Position numbers and translations under genes: made by a program. The notes beneath the pieces were generated by a model. It saw nothing but the letters and a program-made list of their open reading frames with translations. It made no database searches and was not told the DNA's origin. Shown here piece after piece: positions 1 through 10,688 of a stretch of DNA of 64,000 nucleotides. How positions within the stretch are numbered: the stretch's first letter is position 1; every line of letters starts with the position of its first letter. Source of the DNA: Athripsodes cinereus (lineage: Eukaryota > Arthropoda > Insecta > Trichoptera > Leptoceridae); the NCBI GenBank assembly GCA_947579605.1, contig OX388321.1:14747614-14811613 (forward strand), in the 5' to 3' direction.

Positions 1-335
1 GTATTTTTGATGTCCTACTAACCTAAATGTAATACATAATACAAAACATTAGGAATCCTAATATTATAAAGAGGGCCATACAATAATATATTATTACTAC
101 ACTACTTAGAGCGGGTGAGTGTTACATTTTTCTCTTTTTGTTTTTTTTTCTTTACACTACAAGTGAAATAAAATCTATATCTACTCATAATACAACTTTA
201 TATTTCTAGTACGTCGAAATAGTGTTTCTCAATGTATAGTGCGCACTACGAGCAAAATGTGATTATGTAATTATGTAAGCACAGTGTTTTTATCTTTAAA
301 TAAAAAAAATAACGCTTCTGCCAGTGAGTAAGTTG
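1..335. other. AT-rich non-coding sequence
   Basis: No gene or recognisable repeat was seen here. The sequence is low-complexity and AT-rich, with short T runs. Confidence 0.6.
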
Positions 336-456
336 TGACTTTTTTAAAATTGTTCTGGGTCTTGGTGTTTGGTGAATTGTGTTATGTGTATCGCCGCGTT
401 GGTAGATACCCATTAGTCAAGATTCATATCTTAGTTAAGTACTAGCTCGTTGTCCA
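336..456 (+). repeat. tRNA-headed SINE family 1, 5'-truncated copy
   Basis: This stretch matches the body of the SINE copies at 15.4 kb and 30.1 kb. It shares the 'ttgttctgggtcttggtgtt' block, the 'tatcgccgcgttggta' block and the terminal 'actagctcg' block. The tRNA-like head with its Pol III boxes is missing, as expected for a 5'-truncated retroposed copy. Confidence 0.65.
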
Positions 457-1168
457 GAATATGTTGTGTTATTTTAATTCCCTCAAAAAATACAGATTCC
501 ACGTATTTTTAGTTTTTGTCGAGGAATATTGAGATTTTTAGTTTTTTTCAAGGAATATTGAGATGGTTATTATTAAGAAAAAGTAAGCATTAACAAATTT
601 ATTCCTTTTGATTCCGACGTAATTAATATTGTCGTTTTAAAATATTTCATAAAGTTTACTAATTTAATTACATCTGAAAACATTTAATGTTTACTGTAGG
701 TACCGTTTAAAATGAAATCAACATTATAACTTACCATAATTAACACAACTAATCTTAGGATTATCCACTAGATAAGAAAAATGTAGATGATAAATCAAAT
801 GGCATTCGAATGGAATTGCGAAGAAAAACTAAGGTTAGTATTTGAGATTGAATTGAGGTGTAAGACAATCAATAAGTTTGAGAAATACTGGTGTGAATGT
901 AATATGTATGGATATAAGTATTACGTTTTCTATGGATGTCGGTGGTTTTCCTGGGATTATTAATGGTCAGATTTAGATTTATCGAGGTCTTGGGAATACA
1001 ATGGCTGTGTAATTGCCAATACTCGCATCCCTTTTATAACAGTACCAGCGCGACTAATACTCGCTCAGTCGGAAGATACATACATACATACAACGTGAGA
1101 GAACAAAGTCATAACTACAGAAATATCTAATATTATTACAACGTGAATTAACAATGTTATTTTAGATT
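457..1168. other. non-coding sequence, nothing recognised
   Basis: AT-rich DNA without a convincing ORF. The 64-codon frame near 936 has no recognisable motif and is probably chance. Confidence 0.5.
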
Positions 1169-1224
1169 ATTAGATTCTCATTAATGTTTAAAACTTTTGT
1201 TTTAAACATTAATGAGAATCTAAT
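1169..1224. repeat. perfect 26-bp palindrome
   Basis: A 26-bp arm (1169-1194) is repeated exactly in inverse orientation at 1199-1224, separated by TTTT. It could fold as a hairpin of 26 pairs. It may be a tiny foldback element; no target duplication was identified. Confidence 0.75.
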
Positions 1225-1365
1225 ACGATATTATGATTGATATTTAGTTATTGTTTAGCGCATATAGTAAAATAAGTGAGACCAAAATCTATTACGCGAT
1301 TAAATTTATTGGAGTTGGCATTATTGCGCCGTTGTGAAAATGTAAAGATAATAAGTAGATAAGCT

Positions 1366-1512
1366 TTATTTTATTTATTTTTATTTATTTTATTCTTCAC
1401 TGTACATTGTTTACAATAATACAAATTAACATAGAAAATATCATTTATACAATTCAATGTACAGAGGGCGAGTTTATCGCTAAAATGCGATGTCTTCCAA
1501 CTAACCCGGTTA
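1366..1512 (-). repeat. LINE 3'-UTR fragment (possibly RTE-like)
   Basis: Read on the minus strand, this contains a 'gttagttggaagacat' block, 'cgataaactcgccctctgt', then an AT-rich stretch and a terminal A/T-rich (taaa)-like tail at the plus-strand left side. The same module occurs near 35.75 kb and in part at 34.1 kb. This layout is typical of 5'-truncated non-LTR retrotransposon 3' ends. The RTE assignment is a guess from memory of insect elements. Confidence 0.5.
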
Positions 1513-1734
1513 TTAAAATCAAAAAACAAAACAAAACAAAAAAAAAAAAACAAAAAAAAACAAAAAACCAAACAAAAAAAACAAATTAAAATATCACTCA
1601 ATATCTCATCTAGTAAACCTAAAATAGTTTTTGTTAACGAACAGCAAGTGAATGTACATTATTAACATTTTCCTTAATGACTCTTTTAAATTTTCTTTAT
1701 TTATTACATTTTACTTTAAAATCACTCTGTATCT

Positions 1735-2010
1735 GACTTCTTTCGCTTCCTATTCATTAATACAATTTCTCCCACACGCATACTGATTTTTCATACTAAA
1801 TACGGGATTTTCCATGAGAATTTGATCCACGTGATCAAGCCACATAGTTATCGGACGGCCGCGCTTTCTCGTACCACCTCTTTCGGGTAAATAGACCTTC
1901 TTCGTTATCTTTTTGCATCGATTCGCCCCACATGTTCAAACCATCATTATTTATTAACGAGCATTCTATTCACAATATTCCTCTCGCATCTGCTTATTCT
2001 TCTAAAGACG
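1735..2010 (-). pseudogene. decayed LINE reverse-transcriptase C-terminal fragment
   Basis: On the minus strand this aligns with the fragments at 12.5 and 24.4 kb. It retains the region encoding a 'WFEHVGRI'-like motif (elsewhere WFGHVERM), a 'GRP' motif and 'WLDHVDQIL', with stops and frameshifts between them. It is the oldest of three copies of the same LINE tail in the window. Confidence 0.65.
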
Positions 2011-2724
2011 GTGTTTGATTTTTCATAAAATTTATGTTTTTCTTAGAAAATTTAGAATCTAACATGAAATTTTCCTTTCTTTTACTATACAGCAAGAATA
2101 TAGCATTAAAATAGGTCTAAATTATTTCAAACTATAATTTCATGAAACACTTTTTTTCATTAAAAAAGTTGACAATTAAAAAGCTGGCTTTCTTATGATT
2201 GGTTCTATAAAATTGGTTGAGTGATTTTGTAGTTGCGGTTATTTTACCAATTAATATTGCTTAATGAATCTAATGTCCATTACAGAGATGTTTCCACACA
2301 GTCCGATACGATCGATAACAATCCAGTGATATGGAATTTAAATATTTCAATTACTTACTTGTTCTCATGTGACTCGCATGGATTATACAACCTGATATGG
2401 GATATGTCCCCAATGAGATATTAATGAACGAGTTTGTTATGTATTTTATACAACTTGATCATAACATACTTATCCGAACATAATAATATATGTGATATCG
2501 AATAATAATGTCAAACGAGAATTTATACCGAATAATAACTTTTTTGCAAAGTACATAGGTAATATACACATGCGAGATGGCACATTATCTCAAAATATTG
2601 ATTTTGTTGAAATTAAAATTAAAATTTAGCCAAAATCATAAGAATTATTATTTTTCTATATTAGTTTTTTCGGGTTGACTAGTAGAAATCGCATATCAGG
2701 TAAACCCACCTTTTCAAAAATTTC
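2011..2724. other. non-coding AT-rich sequence
   Basis: No gene seen. The short frame at 2233-2424 lacks any recognisable domain and sits in low-complexity DNA. Confidence 0.5.
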
Positions 2725-2850
2725 GATATTATTGACCGAAGGTACATGTAGGAAGTCCATTTCAAGATGATAAAAAAACACAGTATTATGTGACTTTATT
2801 AACTTCACTTACTAGTATTCGGAGATTCTTGACTCCATCATCAGGCTATT
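2725..2850 (-). ncRNA. degenerate hammerhead-ribozyme module, Penelope-like remnant
   Basis: On the minus strand (2850 to about 2803) there is an exact CUGAUGA core, an extra U, a stem II of GGAG pairing with CUCC, GAA followed by U where A is expected, and a zero-loop palindromic stem III. Stem I is weak. About 45 bp downstream (2725-2760) the minus strand reads ATGGACTTCC, then CGGTCAATAA. This matches the extension next to the hammerhead element at 10.95 kb (ATGGACTTCC, then CGGTCGATAA). It is probably an inactive relic of the same family. Confidence 0.6.
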
Positions 2851-3763
2851 AGAAAAAAGTAAAACAAAATACTTTTTTCCTACCACCTTTTTGATTTATT
2901 TGTAAACATAATATGCATGTAAACTATATTGATACAAACAAAGACTTTTAAACGCTGCACCATAAATTCCATCCACGCTTTATCAGCATTATACCACTAG
3001 AAAATTCTTCAGATGATCGATCAGTCGTGACCACTGTAAATTTTATTAAATAAATAAAATAAAGTAAAAGTTTCATGATCATTATTCAAAGATAAATTGT
3101 CTTCTTACGTCATTATTACAATAACTTGAAAGGGTAAGCAGCTGATGTAGAATTTATCTGTTAGAAATTGGGAGAGCGGAAGATACGGCGGTTGATTTGA
3201 GCTTCTCTTTCAATTTGCTAATTCAATTAAGAATCGGTATCACTGAGATATTTCTATTTACTTTCTATAAAACGAAAGTATTAAATTGAGTTTGTCTTCC
3301 AAGTAACCCCACCAGACTTCAATATTTCACGCTCAAAATCAGAAACCAATCAAAGCGTCTGTACTTTAATTGCTTAATTAATATTGATTGATTTCTGAAT
3401 TTCGTTTGGGTATAATTTAATTCTCTACATTGTAATGCAGGATTTATAATAATAATAAAATCGAAGCTTTAAGAATACCAGACATTTTAATGCATTTTTG
3501 ACATTTAGGTGTAGGTTTTTAATTAGATGTTTTATACATGTTTGAAGGTATAAAAAAAAAGTGACATAACGAGATTTATATAAAGTTATTAGAATCAAAT
3601 TATTTTGTATAGATTGAGTCGACGTTTATTTTGACGCAAAACTTCATTTTAATTTAATTTTAAAAATGCAAATTCCGTAGGTTTTTACACTTCTTAAAAC
3701 ATTCAATTTCTTTATTTTCAGTCTGATATTTTATAACATGCCGTATTGCTACTTTATCTTAAA
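2851..3763. other. non-coding AT-rich sequence
   Basis: No coding region or repeat could be recognised. Confidence 0.5.
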
Positions 3764-4047
3764 CTAAATAAACATTATTTTCGATGTTTTTGGCATTAAC
3801 TATGTGATAATTACGCGACATGATTAGATAACGAGTTTAATTCACGATGTATTTAAATTATCAATTGATTTTATATATAGGTCTGCGACCGGTTTCGATA
3901 CGCTAGTACCATTCACGAGCAGAATATAAACTATTCTGCTCGTGAATGGTACTAGCGTATCGAAACCGGTCGCAGACCTATATATAAAATCAAGTAATAA
4001 TTTAAATACATCGTGAATTAAACTCGTTATCTAATCTAAATAAACAT
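3764..4047. mobile_element. inverted-repeat Penelope-like remnant with two hammerhead modules
   Basis: Two nearly perfect 105-bp arms (3822-3926 and 3932-4036) face each other across a 5-bp centre. Each arm carries a hammerhead-like fold: minus strand 3882-3923 and plus strand 3935-3976. The fold has stem I TCTGC/GCAGA, a degenerate core CUCGUGA (canonical CUGAUGA), stem II GGUAC/GUAUC, GAAA, a 2-bp CC/GG stem III and a UC cleavage position. The 12-bp sequence 'ctaaataaacat' flanks the unit at 3764-3775 and 4036-4047, overlapping the right arm by one base. A 46-bp non-palindromic extension lies only on the left. This resembles Penelope-like insertions with inverted terminal repeats and a one-sided tail. 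Confidence 0.65.
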
Positions 4048-4143
4048 GTTTAAAAATATGATTTTATACAGTGCAATGTTCATTTTGGGAAAGATTGGGA
4101 TAAACAGTAAGTAATGTCAGTTTAAAACCAGGTCATCCAATTC

Positions 4144-6494
4144 CACAAATGGCCGAGAAATAAATGCCGAAGAATATGAGAATGCAATGAAAGAAGCCTA
4201 CAGACACAGCACACCAAAAGTAAGAGCGAATGACGAAGGAAAACTACCTTATTGGTGGACACTAGACATTCAAGAACACATAAAAATGACCAACAAAATG
4301 CGAAGAGAGTGTCAAAAATGCAAAAATAATAGCATGAAACAAAAACTGCAAAGCGCATATAAAACGGTAAAAAACAAATTAAAAAAAGAGATAATGGCGT
4401 CAAAAAGGAAAAACTGGGACATGCTGTGTGAAAAACTTAATGAAGATATATTTGGTGATGCATATCAAATAGTGAGAGCTCAGATGAACCGATCTGGTCC
4501 CAAAACTGAGCTCACGTTAAAAAAGAAGGAAGAAACGTTCCAGAAGCTATTTATAACTAAACCAAGTAGGCCACTGATTAAGGAGGAAAACCCTGAATTC
4601 CTCAGCCACCATATAATTAGTGAGAACGAAATACTAAAGGCAATAAAAAGAATAAAAGTGGGTAAATCGCCGGGCCCCGACAACATACCACCAGATGCTC
4701 TCAAAACACTAGCAACAAAAAATGTACACTATTTTGGGGCTATGTTCACCGAACTCCTCAGAAACGGTAAATTCCCCAAAACGTGGAAGAGTGCCAAGCT
4801 AATTCTTGTAGACAAGCCAAAGGGATCGCCAAATGAGGAAACAAAATACAGGCCTATATGCCTTCTCAATGTCGTGAGTAAACTGTTTGAGAGCGTCATC
4901 AACGAGAGACTTATGCTCGAATTAGATGAAAAAAACGCATTGAACAACAACCAACACGGCTTCCGCAAGGGAAGATCTACAACTGGAGCGGTGGACCAGA
5001 TTATTTCAGTGGCTGCAGAGGCCAGAAAGGCCAGCAAACTCAATGCCTTGATTCTGATCGATGTCAAGAACGCTTTCAATACGGCATCCTGGCCGATCTC
5101 TATTGACAAGCTAAAAAAGAAGAACATCAGTACATACCTGGTAAACATTATAATAGACTACTTTACGACAAGGCGAGTTCAGATAAGTAAAAATGGAGGA
5201 GTCCCGCAGGGGTCGGTTCTCGGCCCTACTCTGTGGAACATCATGTATGACGATGTCATGTCGGTTGCCGTGCCCGAGGAAGTTTGTCTAGTTTGCTATG
5301 CGGACGATCTCGCGGTATCCGTGACTGCATCTACCGAGCGAGAACTGGTCTCGAAAACGGATACGGCCCTCCACGCAATTTGCCTATGGATGAAAGCAAA
5401 CAATCTTGAGATAGCCGCCCATAAGACAGTGGCAGTAATACTTAGTGGAGGAAGGCGTGCCAGAAACGTAAATTTTGAAATAGCTGGACAGCAAATCAAA
5501 CCTGCAAAGGAGGCGAAATATTTGGGTGTCGTACTTGATTCTGGACTCACCTTCGGAAAACACATCAACCGGGTGTGTGACAAAGCCCAGAAAACAGTAA
5601 GGGCGCTGTATTCACTACTACCCAACACAAAGGGACCATCACAAAATAGAAGAAGAACTCTCGCGATGGCAGCTCAGTCGGTGGTTCTGTATGCTTCGCC
5701 GCTCTGGGAAAAGGCTCTGAGCCGACAAAGTCACGTGGAGAAACTCCTAAGCACGCAGAGAGTGGCAGCCCTGAGAGTATGCCGAGCATACAGAACGGCA
5801 TCAACCGACGCATCACTAGTAATAGCTGGATTACTGCCTTTCAACATACTGGCAGTAGAACGTGGTAGAATACATCGTAGCACTGAGGAGATTACAGACG
5901 CACTGAAACGGCAAGAAAGAAAAATATCAATAGCCAAGTGGCAAGAAGCCTGGGATTCCTCGCAGAAGGGAAGGTGGACACATCGCCTTATAAAGAACCT
6001 GACACCATTGCTGGAAAGAAAGCACGGAGAGGTGACGTTCCGTGTCACCCAATGCCTGACTGGACACGGGGTATTTGGGAAATATCTCAAAAAAATAAAC
6101 AAGGCCCCAACAGAAGCGTGCTGGTATTGCCACGCACAGGTGGACGACGCGGAGCACACTCTCTTCGAGTGCAGTAGATGGGATGAAGCCAGAGCCACAC
6201 TGCGAGATGAGGTCGCTGGAGATGTGAACGCCGACACGACTGTGGCAGCTATGTTGGAGTCACCCGAGAAATGGAGGACGATCGCCTCTTATATGGAGGC
6301 GATTATCAAGGTGAAAGAGGTAGACGAGAACAGACAGACAAGATAGACAATCTGCGGAAAGTGGTAGGTCTTATAAAAAGACAGGTACACTTCCGCAAAG
6401 AAGAGGAGGGGTTTTAGTCGGTGAGAGTCCGGCACACCCAGCCAGAAGGGTTGGGCGTCCAAGTAGGATTTCCCCTCATTAAAAAAAAAAAAAA
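4144..6494 (+). mobile_element. 5'-truncated R1-clade non-LTR retrotransposon
   Basis: The insertion is bounded by a 13-14 bp target duplication, 'ggtcatccaattc', at 4131-4143 and 6495-6507. It ends with a run of about 14 A at 6481-6494. The 5' end is cut inside the polymerase ORF, so the endonuclease domain is missing. This is the usual product of incomplete target-primed reverse transcription. The roughly 135-bp 3' UTR (6347-6480) is more GC-rich than its surroundings. The duplication is intact and the ORF unbroken, so the insertion is fairly young. Confidence 0.93.
4145..6346 (+). CDS. R1-like reverse transcriptase (ORF2 C-terminal part)
   Basis: The frame is open from the truncation point; the first Met is at 4187 but is not the true start. 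From that Met there are 719 residues. Visible RT motifs are SPGPDNIPPDAL (about residue 160), YRPICLLN (about 221), HGFRKGRST (about 260), LIDVKNAFN (about 290), GGVPQGSVLGP (about 337), catalytic YADDLAV (about 370) and KYLGVVLD (about 444). A C-terminal CCHC-type finger, CWYC...H...C, lies near 645. This arrangement matches R1-clade ORF2. The upstream apurinic-type endonuclease is absent because of truncation. In an intact element the protein would nick DNA and prime cDNA synthesis at the nick. This copy cannot mobilise itself. Confidence 0.93.
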   Translation, partial: TNGREINAEEYENAMKEAYRHSTPKVRANDEGKLPYWWTLDIQEHIKMTNKMRRECQKCKNNSMKQKLQSAYKTVKNKLKKEIMASKRKNWDMLCEKLNEDIFGDAYQIVRAQMNRSGPKTELTLKKKEETFQKLFITKPSRPLIKEENPEFLSHHIISENEILKAIKRIKVGKSPGPDNIPPDALKTLATKNVHYFGAMFTELLRNGKFPKTWKSAKLILVDKPKGSPNEETKYRPICLLNVVSKLFESVINERLMLELDEKNALNNNQHGFRKGRSTTGAVDQIISVAAEARKASKLNALILIDVKNAFNTASWPISIDKLKKKNISTYLVNIIIDYFTTRRVQISKNGGVPQGSVLGPTLWNIMYDDVMSVAVPEEVCLVCYADDLAVSVTASTERELVSKTDTALHAICLWMKANNLEIAAHKTVAVILSGGRRARNVNFEIAGQQIKPAKEAKYLGVVLDSGLTFGKHINRVCDKAQKTVRALYSLLPNTKGPSQNRRRTLAMAAQSVVLYASPLWEKALSRQSHVEKLLSTQRVAALRVCRAYRTASTDASLVIAGLLPFNILAVERGRIHRSTEEITDALKRQERKISIAKWQEAWDSSQKGRWTHRLIKNLTPLLERKHGEVTFRVTQCLTGHGVFGKYLKKINKAPTEACWYCHAQVDDAEHTLFECSRWDEARATLRDEVAGDVNADTTVAAMLESPEKWRTIASYMEAIIKVKEVDENRQTR

Positions 6495-6507
6495 GGTCAT
6501 CCAATTC

Positions 6508-8695
6508 ATAAAAGTTAGTTAAATTTTAATCACGATCAAAAAACTGTTTCAAATACAAGACAGTTAAATGAAATATTATTCAATTAAAAAACTAGATGAC
6601 TACGAGTTTAAATTCCACTGTCAAAATAATCTGCTGTTCGGATATGAGGGTTGGTTCATTATAATCTTATTGAACTCTGTTTGTCAGTCGATAACCTATG
6701 CCCTCGAGAGAAATTCTAATGGACGATAGCAAGATTTCTATAACTATAATCAAGATGCCAAATTATATAATTCACTTGGCTAAATGAATGTTGTTCTTTT
6801 TTTCGATCCATAAGATCTCAGAAAGCTATGATTGCCTTGTTTAATTTTAAATGTTGGAATATTTATGTAGAATATCAAAGGACAAAATAAAAAGAAGTAA
6901 ATGTAACTATAAATTTTTTATCATGATGCTTGTTCTACCACTGCCAGGTTCACGTGTCAGATAAACATCTAGGTATATTAAAATACGTAAATATCCGTAT
7001 AATGCTTACTAACACTCTAATTAAGGGGGCGCAGGTTCTATATCAGGTTCTATATAAAGGAAGCGTAAATTCACGTTTTTCGTTATTTTCATTTAGCTAT
7101 TGGGGCACGAGGGCTAAGAGCAAATATCAAAATTACGGTAAGACCACGCATAATGGAAAATCAGAGGAACATAAAATTATATTATTTTACCCATAAGAAT
7201 GACGCGTATGTGAATATTATAACATTACTTTATACATATAGCAGAAATAGGAATAAATTAATGTTTTCATTTTCAGTTGATCCAAGGAAATTAAAATTTC
7301 TCCATACCAATGTAACAGGATGAGTGGAAAATTATTCCTATTAATTATTGTTATTGTTGAAAATGAATCTGCATTAATTTTCTGTAAGCTCACATAATCG
7401 CATAGATATCCTCCTTCATAAAAAGCAACATAATTAAGCTTGTATTATAAATTTGATTCGGAGCGGGGTTCCCAATTAAAAGTCCGAAAATCTACATTAC
7501 TAATACCGCAAATTTATTTCTGCCTATCCATCTATCATGGCATTCTCAAAAGTGAAATAGCCAGGTTGAAACGTTATGCTTTTGAATAACATAAAATGAG
7601 ATTTATTATTTATTTGTAGTTTAAAAAAAATGCCATGTAGGTACTCATGGAAGGAGAACTCAAAGTATACAGGTACACAAAATATTCATCAAATTACGAT
7701 ATTTGTTTTAAGAATTCGTGCGGTTGTTGAATAAAATTCCTATTAAATGTTTATTCAAGTACACAAATATAATATCAAGTATAAAAATAATTCAGATCAA
7801 ATAAAAAAATACAAACAAGGTATTAATATCAGTGTAATGTGAGCAATGAATGAGAGTGTGTAAGTGACGTGTAATAGTATGTGTATTGTATCACAATATG
7901 GTATAGTAATATAAATATCTTAGACGAAGGTTTTGTAATATAATAATATGTATAATGTATGTATATGTATATGCCTGCCTAACAACCCTCCGTTTGGTGT
8001 TTTTGTCGTAATACAATCAAATAAACGCCCACTAGATTCAGGCTGAAGGGTAAAATATTATTATTTGTAAAAAACAGGGCCAGTTATATCAAAAAACCTC
8101 ACTAAGTTTCATTTACTCTATTCTCTGATATCTCTCACGGATTCCTTTGTCTCTATTGTTGTTTATACGTTTTTTAGGAAATGTGAACACTTCATGAAAC
8201 ATAGTGAAAGTGACTTTTGTATTTCAATGATTTATTCCAAGACCACTTCAGTGAAAATCAATGAAAAATCATTCGACAGAAATTTCATTTACGCAATGAA
8301 ACAGACTGTGTATTTTTTTAGAAGTTTGCATGTCCAGATATATACGAATCGGCATAATTTAAAATCAGCGGTTTCTTGTGTAAATGATTTACCTGTTCAG
8401 TAATATAACTTTGTGATGCAGTAATATAAGGCAATGCGTTTTAACTAGAAATCATTTATTTTCCACGACCAATTCAAAATATCCATCCAAAAAACCGAAA
8501 TGTTTAAGCATTGTTTACTGTCAGCCTCGACAAAAGCTTTGGCCTAGTGAGGTGGCAAAATGGAATTATTTTTATTGGCAAATTATGGATATTGGAACTG
8601 TATTTGATGGTATATGCTTATTTGAGAAAATAAACGAATATGGATTTGAATTGTAAAAAGGTGTGTGTGGATTATTTTAAAATAAATAAATAATT
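6508..8695. other. long non-coding stretch
   Basis: AT-rich sequence with no recognisable gene. Small frames at 6930 and 8194 (under 90 codons) show no domain. No repeat boundaries were found. Confidence 0.5.
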
Positions 8696-8699
8696 TTGT

Positions 8700-8790
8700 C
8701 ATCTTATTTTGGATGGGACTTGAACTCGCAGCCGACCCTTATTGCGAATCGTGCTTTGTTCCATTAAGCTACCAGGAGACATACAGAAGG
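8700..8790 (-). repeat. tRNA-like SINE head
   Basis: On the minus strand there is a good A box (TAGCTTAATGG) and a B box (AGTTCAAGTCC) at tRNA-like spacing. The putative acceptor strands do not pair, so a functional tRNA is unlikely. It is best read as the head of a tRNA-derived SINE or a tRNA pseudogene. Confidence 0.55.
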
Positions 8791-8799
8791 CTTCGAAGT

Positions 8800-9340
8800 T
8801 CTTCCTATCAAACCAAAATGACAGATTCGAGTTTATGAGTTTTTCATGGTGGAACTATGAGTTTTAGGTTGATAGTAATGTGAATTAATAAATAATACTT
8901 ATAAAAAAGAAAAAAAAAACAACGCCATCTTTTTTGGTAGTGTTTTGAGTAGGTTATCATTACTAGGTGTGTTAAATTTAAATATGTAACCTCATACAAT
9001 GGTTAACTGTAAAAATAAAACTCACAAAATTTAAAATAGGCGCATATCACAGAGAATTAAATTAATATTTCTATTTCTGTGCCTATGTATTTCATATTTT
9101 TTCTTATTCTGTGATGCGGATAACAAAGATTTTTCGCGAGCTGTTTGATGTTGCCTATTTATAATATCTTTGAAGCAATGATCTATTGAGAAGGGATACC
9201 AGTACTTCAGAAATAACACGTGTATCCCTACTCGAGGATTACATGGGGTTCGAATATTATCAGTGTAAGTACAGTGTTACTATTAAAAGGTGCCTGTTTT
9301 GTTGAAATATTACATTTTTTTCAGGTTTAGGCCAGTCTAT
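8800..9340. other. non-coding sequence
   Basis: No gene seen. Confidence 0.5.
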
Positions 9341-9344
9341 CTTT

Positions 9345-9490
9345 TCTACTACTACTACTACTATACCATCACGGCATATCCCACAAGTGGGGTAGCCAGG
9401 AGATCAGCTGCTCAACAACACTCAACAACAGATCAACTGTCCTCTTCGTGCCAATATAAAATCAAGACATTCAGAATGGGTGGCAAACCT
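9345..9490 (-). repeat. LINE-tailed SINE (family 3), 5'-truncated
   Basis: On the minus strand this reads from the 'gccacccattctgaatgtc' block through 'ggctaccccacttgtggga' and 'tgccgtgatggtatag' into a (TAG)n tail. The terminal block is shared by roughly a dozen copies in the window. The microsatellite tail, rather than poly-A, is typical of SINEs copied by CR1/L2-type LINEs. Confidence 0.75.
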
Positions 9491-9837
9491 TATCTTTTCA
9501 ATTAATTTATTTCAGTTAAAAAAGTAAAAATATAAAAGATTATTTATATTATCATGACATATCCCACAAAAAAGTAAAAAAAGTAATAAAAGATAGATCA
9601 ACAAAATTTCTAGAACATCTTATTTTGATTATATTAAAAATTTAATAGGAAAGAAAAAATGTCTCAAAAAACCTTTTTAAAAAAACTCGAAAGCCTTTTT
9701 AAATCTAGAAAACAATTTTTATTTTAAGTAATCAATGAATATATTTTTAAGGGTAAAATATGTTTCAATTCTATCATATAAAATATGTTATATGAAATGA
9801 AAGTCATCATTTGATAATAATCAAGATAATAATAAAT

Positions 9838-9945
9838 GATTGGCACGAAGAGAACAGCTTGCATGTTTCTTACATGTAGCTGGTCTGCTGGTTACCCCAC
9901 TTGTGGGATATGCCGTGATGGTATAGAAGAAGAAGAAGAAGATTG
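9838..9945 (+). repeat. LINE-tailed SINE (family 3), 5'-truncated
   Basis: It starts at 'ggcacgaagagaacagcttg', runs through 'taccccacttgtgggatatg' and ends in a (GAA)n tail. It lies in opposite orientation to the copy 350 bp upstream, so the two could form a long hairpin in a transcript. Confidence 0.75.
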
Positions 9946-10688
9946 TGAATGGATTGACCAAAAAAAGGTTTAAATAATAAAATTATACATTAAGAAAAGT
10001 TAATTGCATTTTTGTAAAAGAATTAACAATGATCATTAAATTTACGAAGAATATTTCTTCTTCTGTTTACACACAATATTTTCTCTGTGTATGCTTGTAA
10101 ATATGTTTCCCGCAAAACAAAATAAATATTATCTTTTCCCAATGTAATCTCTTTAGAGCAATCCCATATATATGTCGTAGGTATATGCTTTCTATATTAT
10201 ACGAGATCGGAAAGTAAAATATATTTCTATGTACTTCTATATCACCATGACTAATAGGGGTGTTCCTTGTTTTCAAAGCTTTCAGGATTGACACGTAGAC
10301 GAGGAGAAAATTCTTTGAAAAGTATTAAATATATTTGCCCTTCTCACTTACCTTAATGATAAATTTTACTTACAATTTTATAAAGTAATATTGGAACGAC
10401 AAGTAGGACATATTTTAAGCTTAGAAATTCTCTTTAAATATGACATACTTATCTTTTGAGTAAAAGATAAGTGTGTCGCACATAAAAAAAAACTTTAGGA
10501 AGTAGAGGATGGAACAAAACCTCCTTTATTCAAAGCGCATTTATGCCAAATCTGTCACACTGTGACAAATATAATTTTCTAATATAATAGTGAAAAATAT
10601 CACCCTAATCACTAATATTTTTGAAACTTTTCAATACACGAAGGATCATTGCCACTGTAAATTTCGCAGAGTGCATCGGAATATGACT
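9946..10688. other. non-coding sequence
   Basis: No coding region recognised; AT-rich. Confidence 0.5.

Noticed and set aside
4122..6504. Minus-strand ORFs across the R1-like element.
   Set aside because: They are antisense shadows of the intact RT frame.
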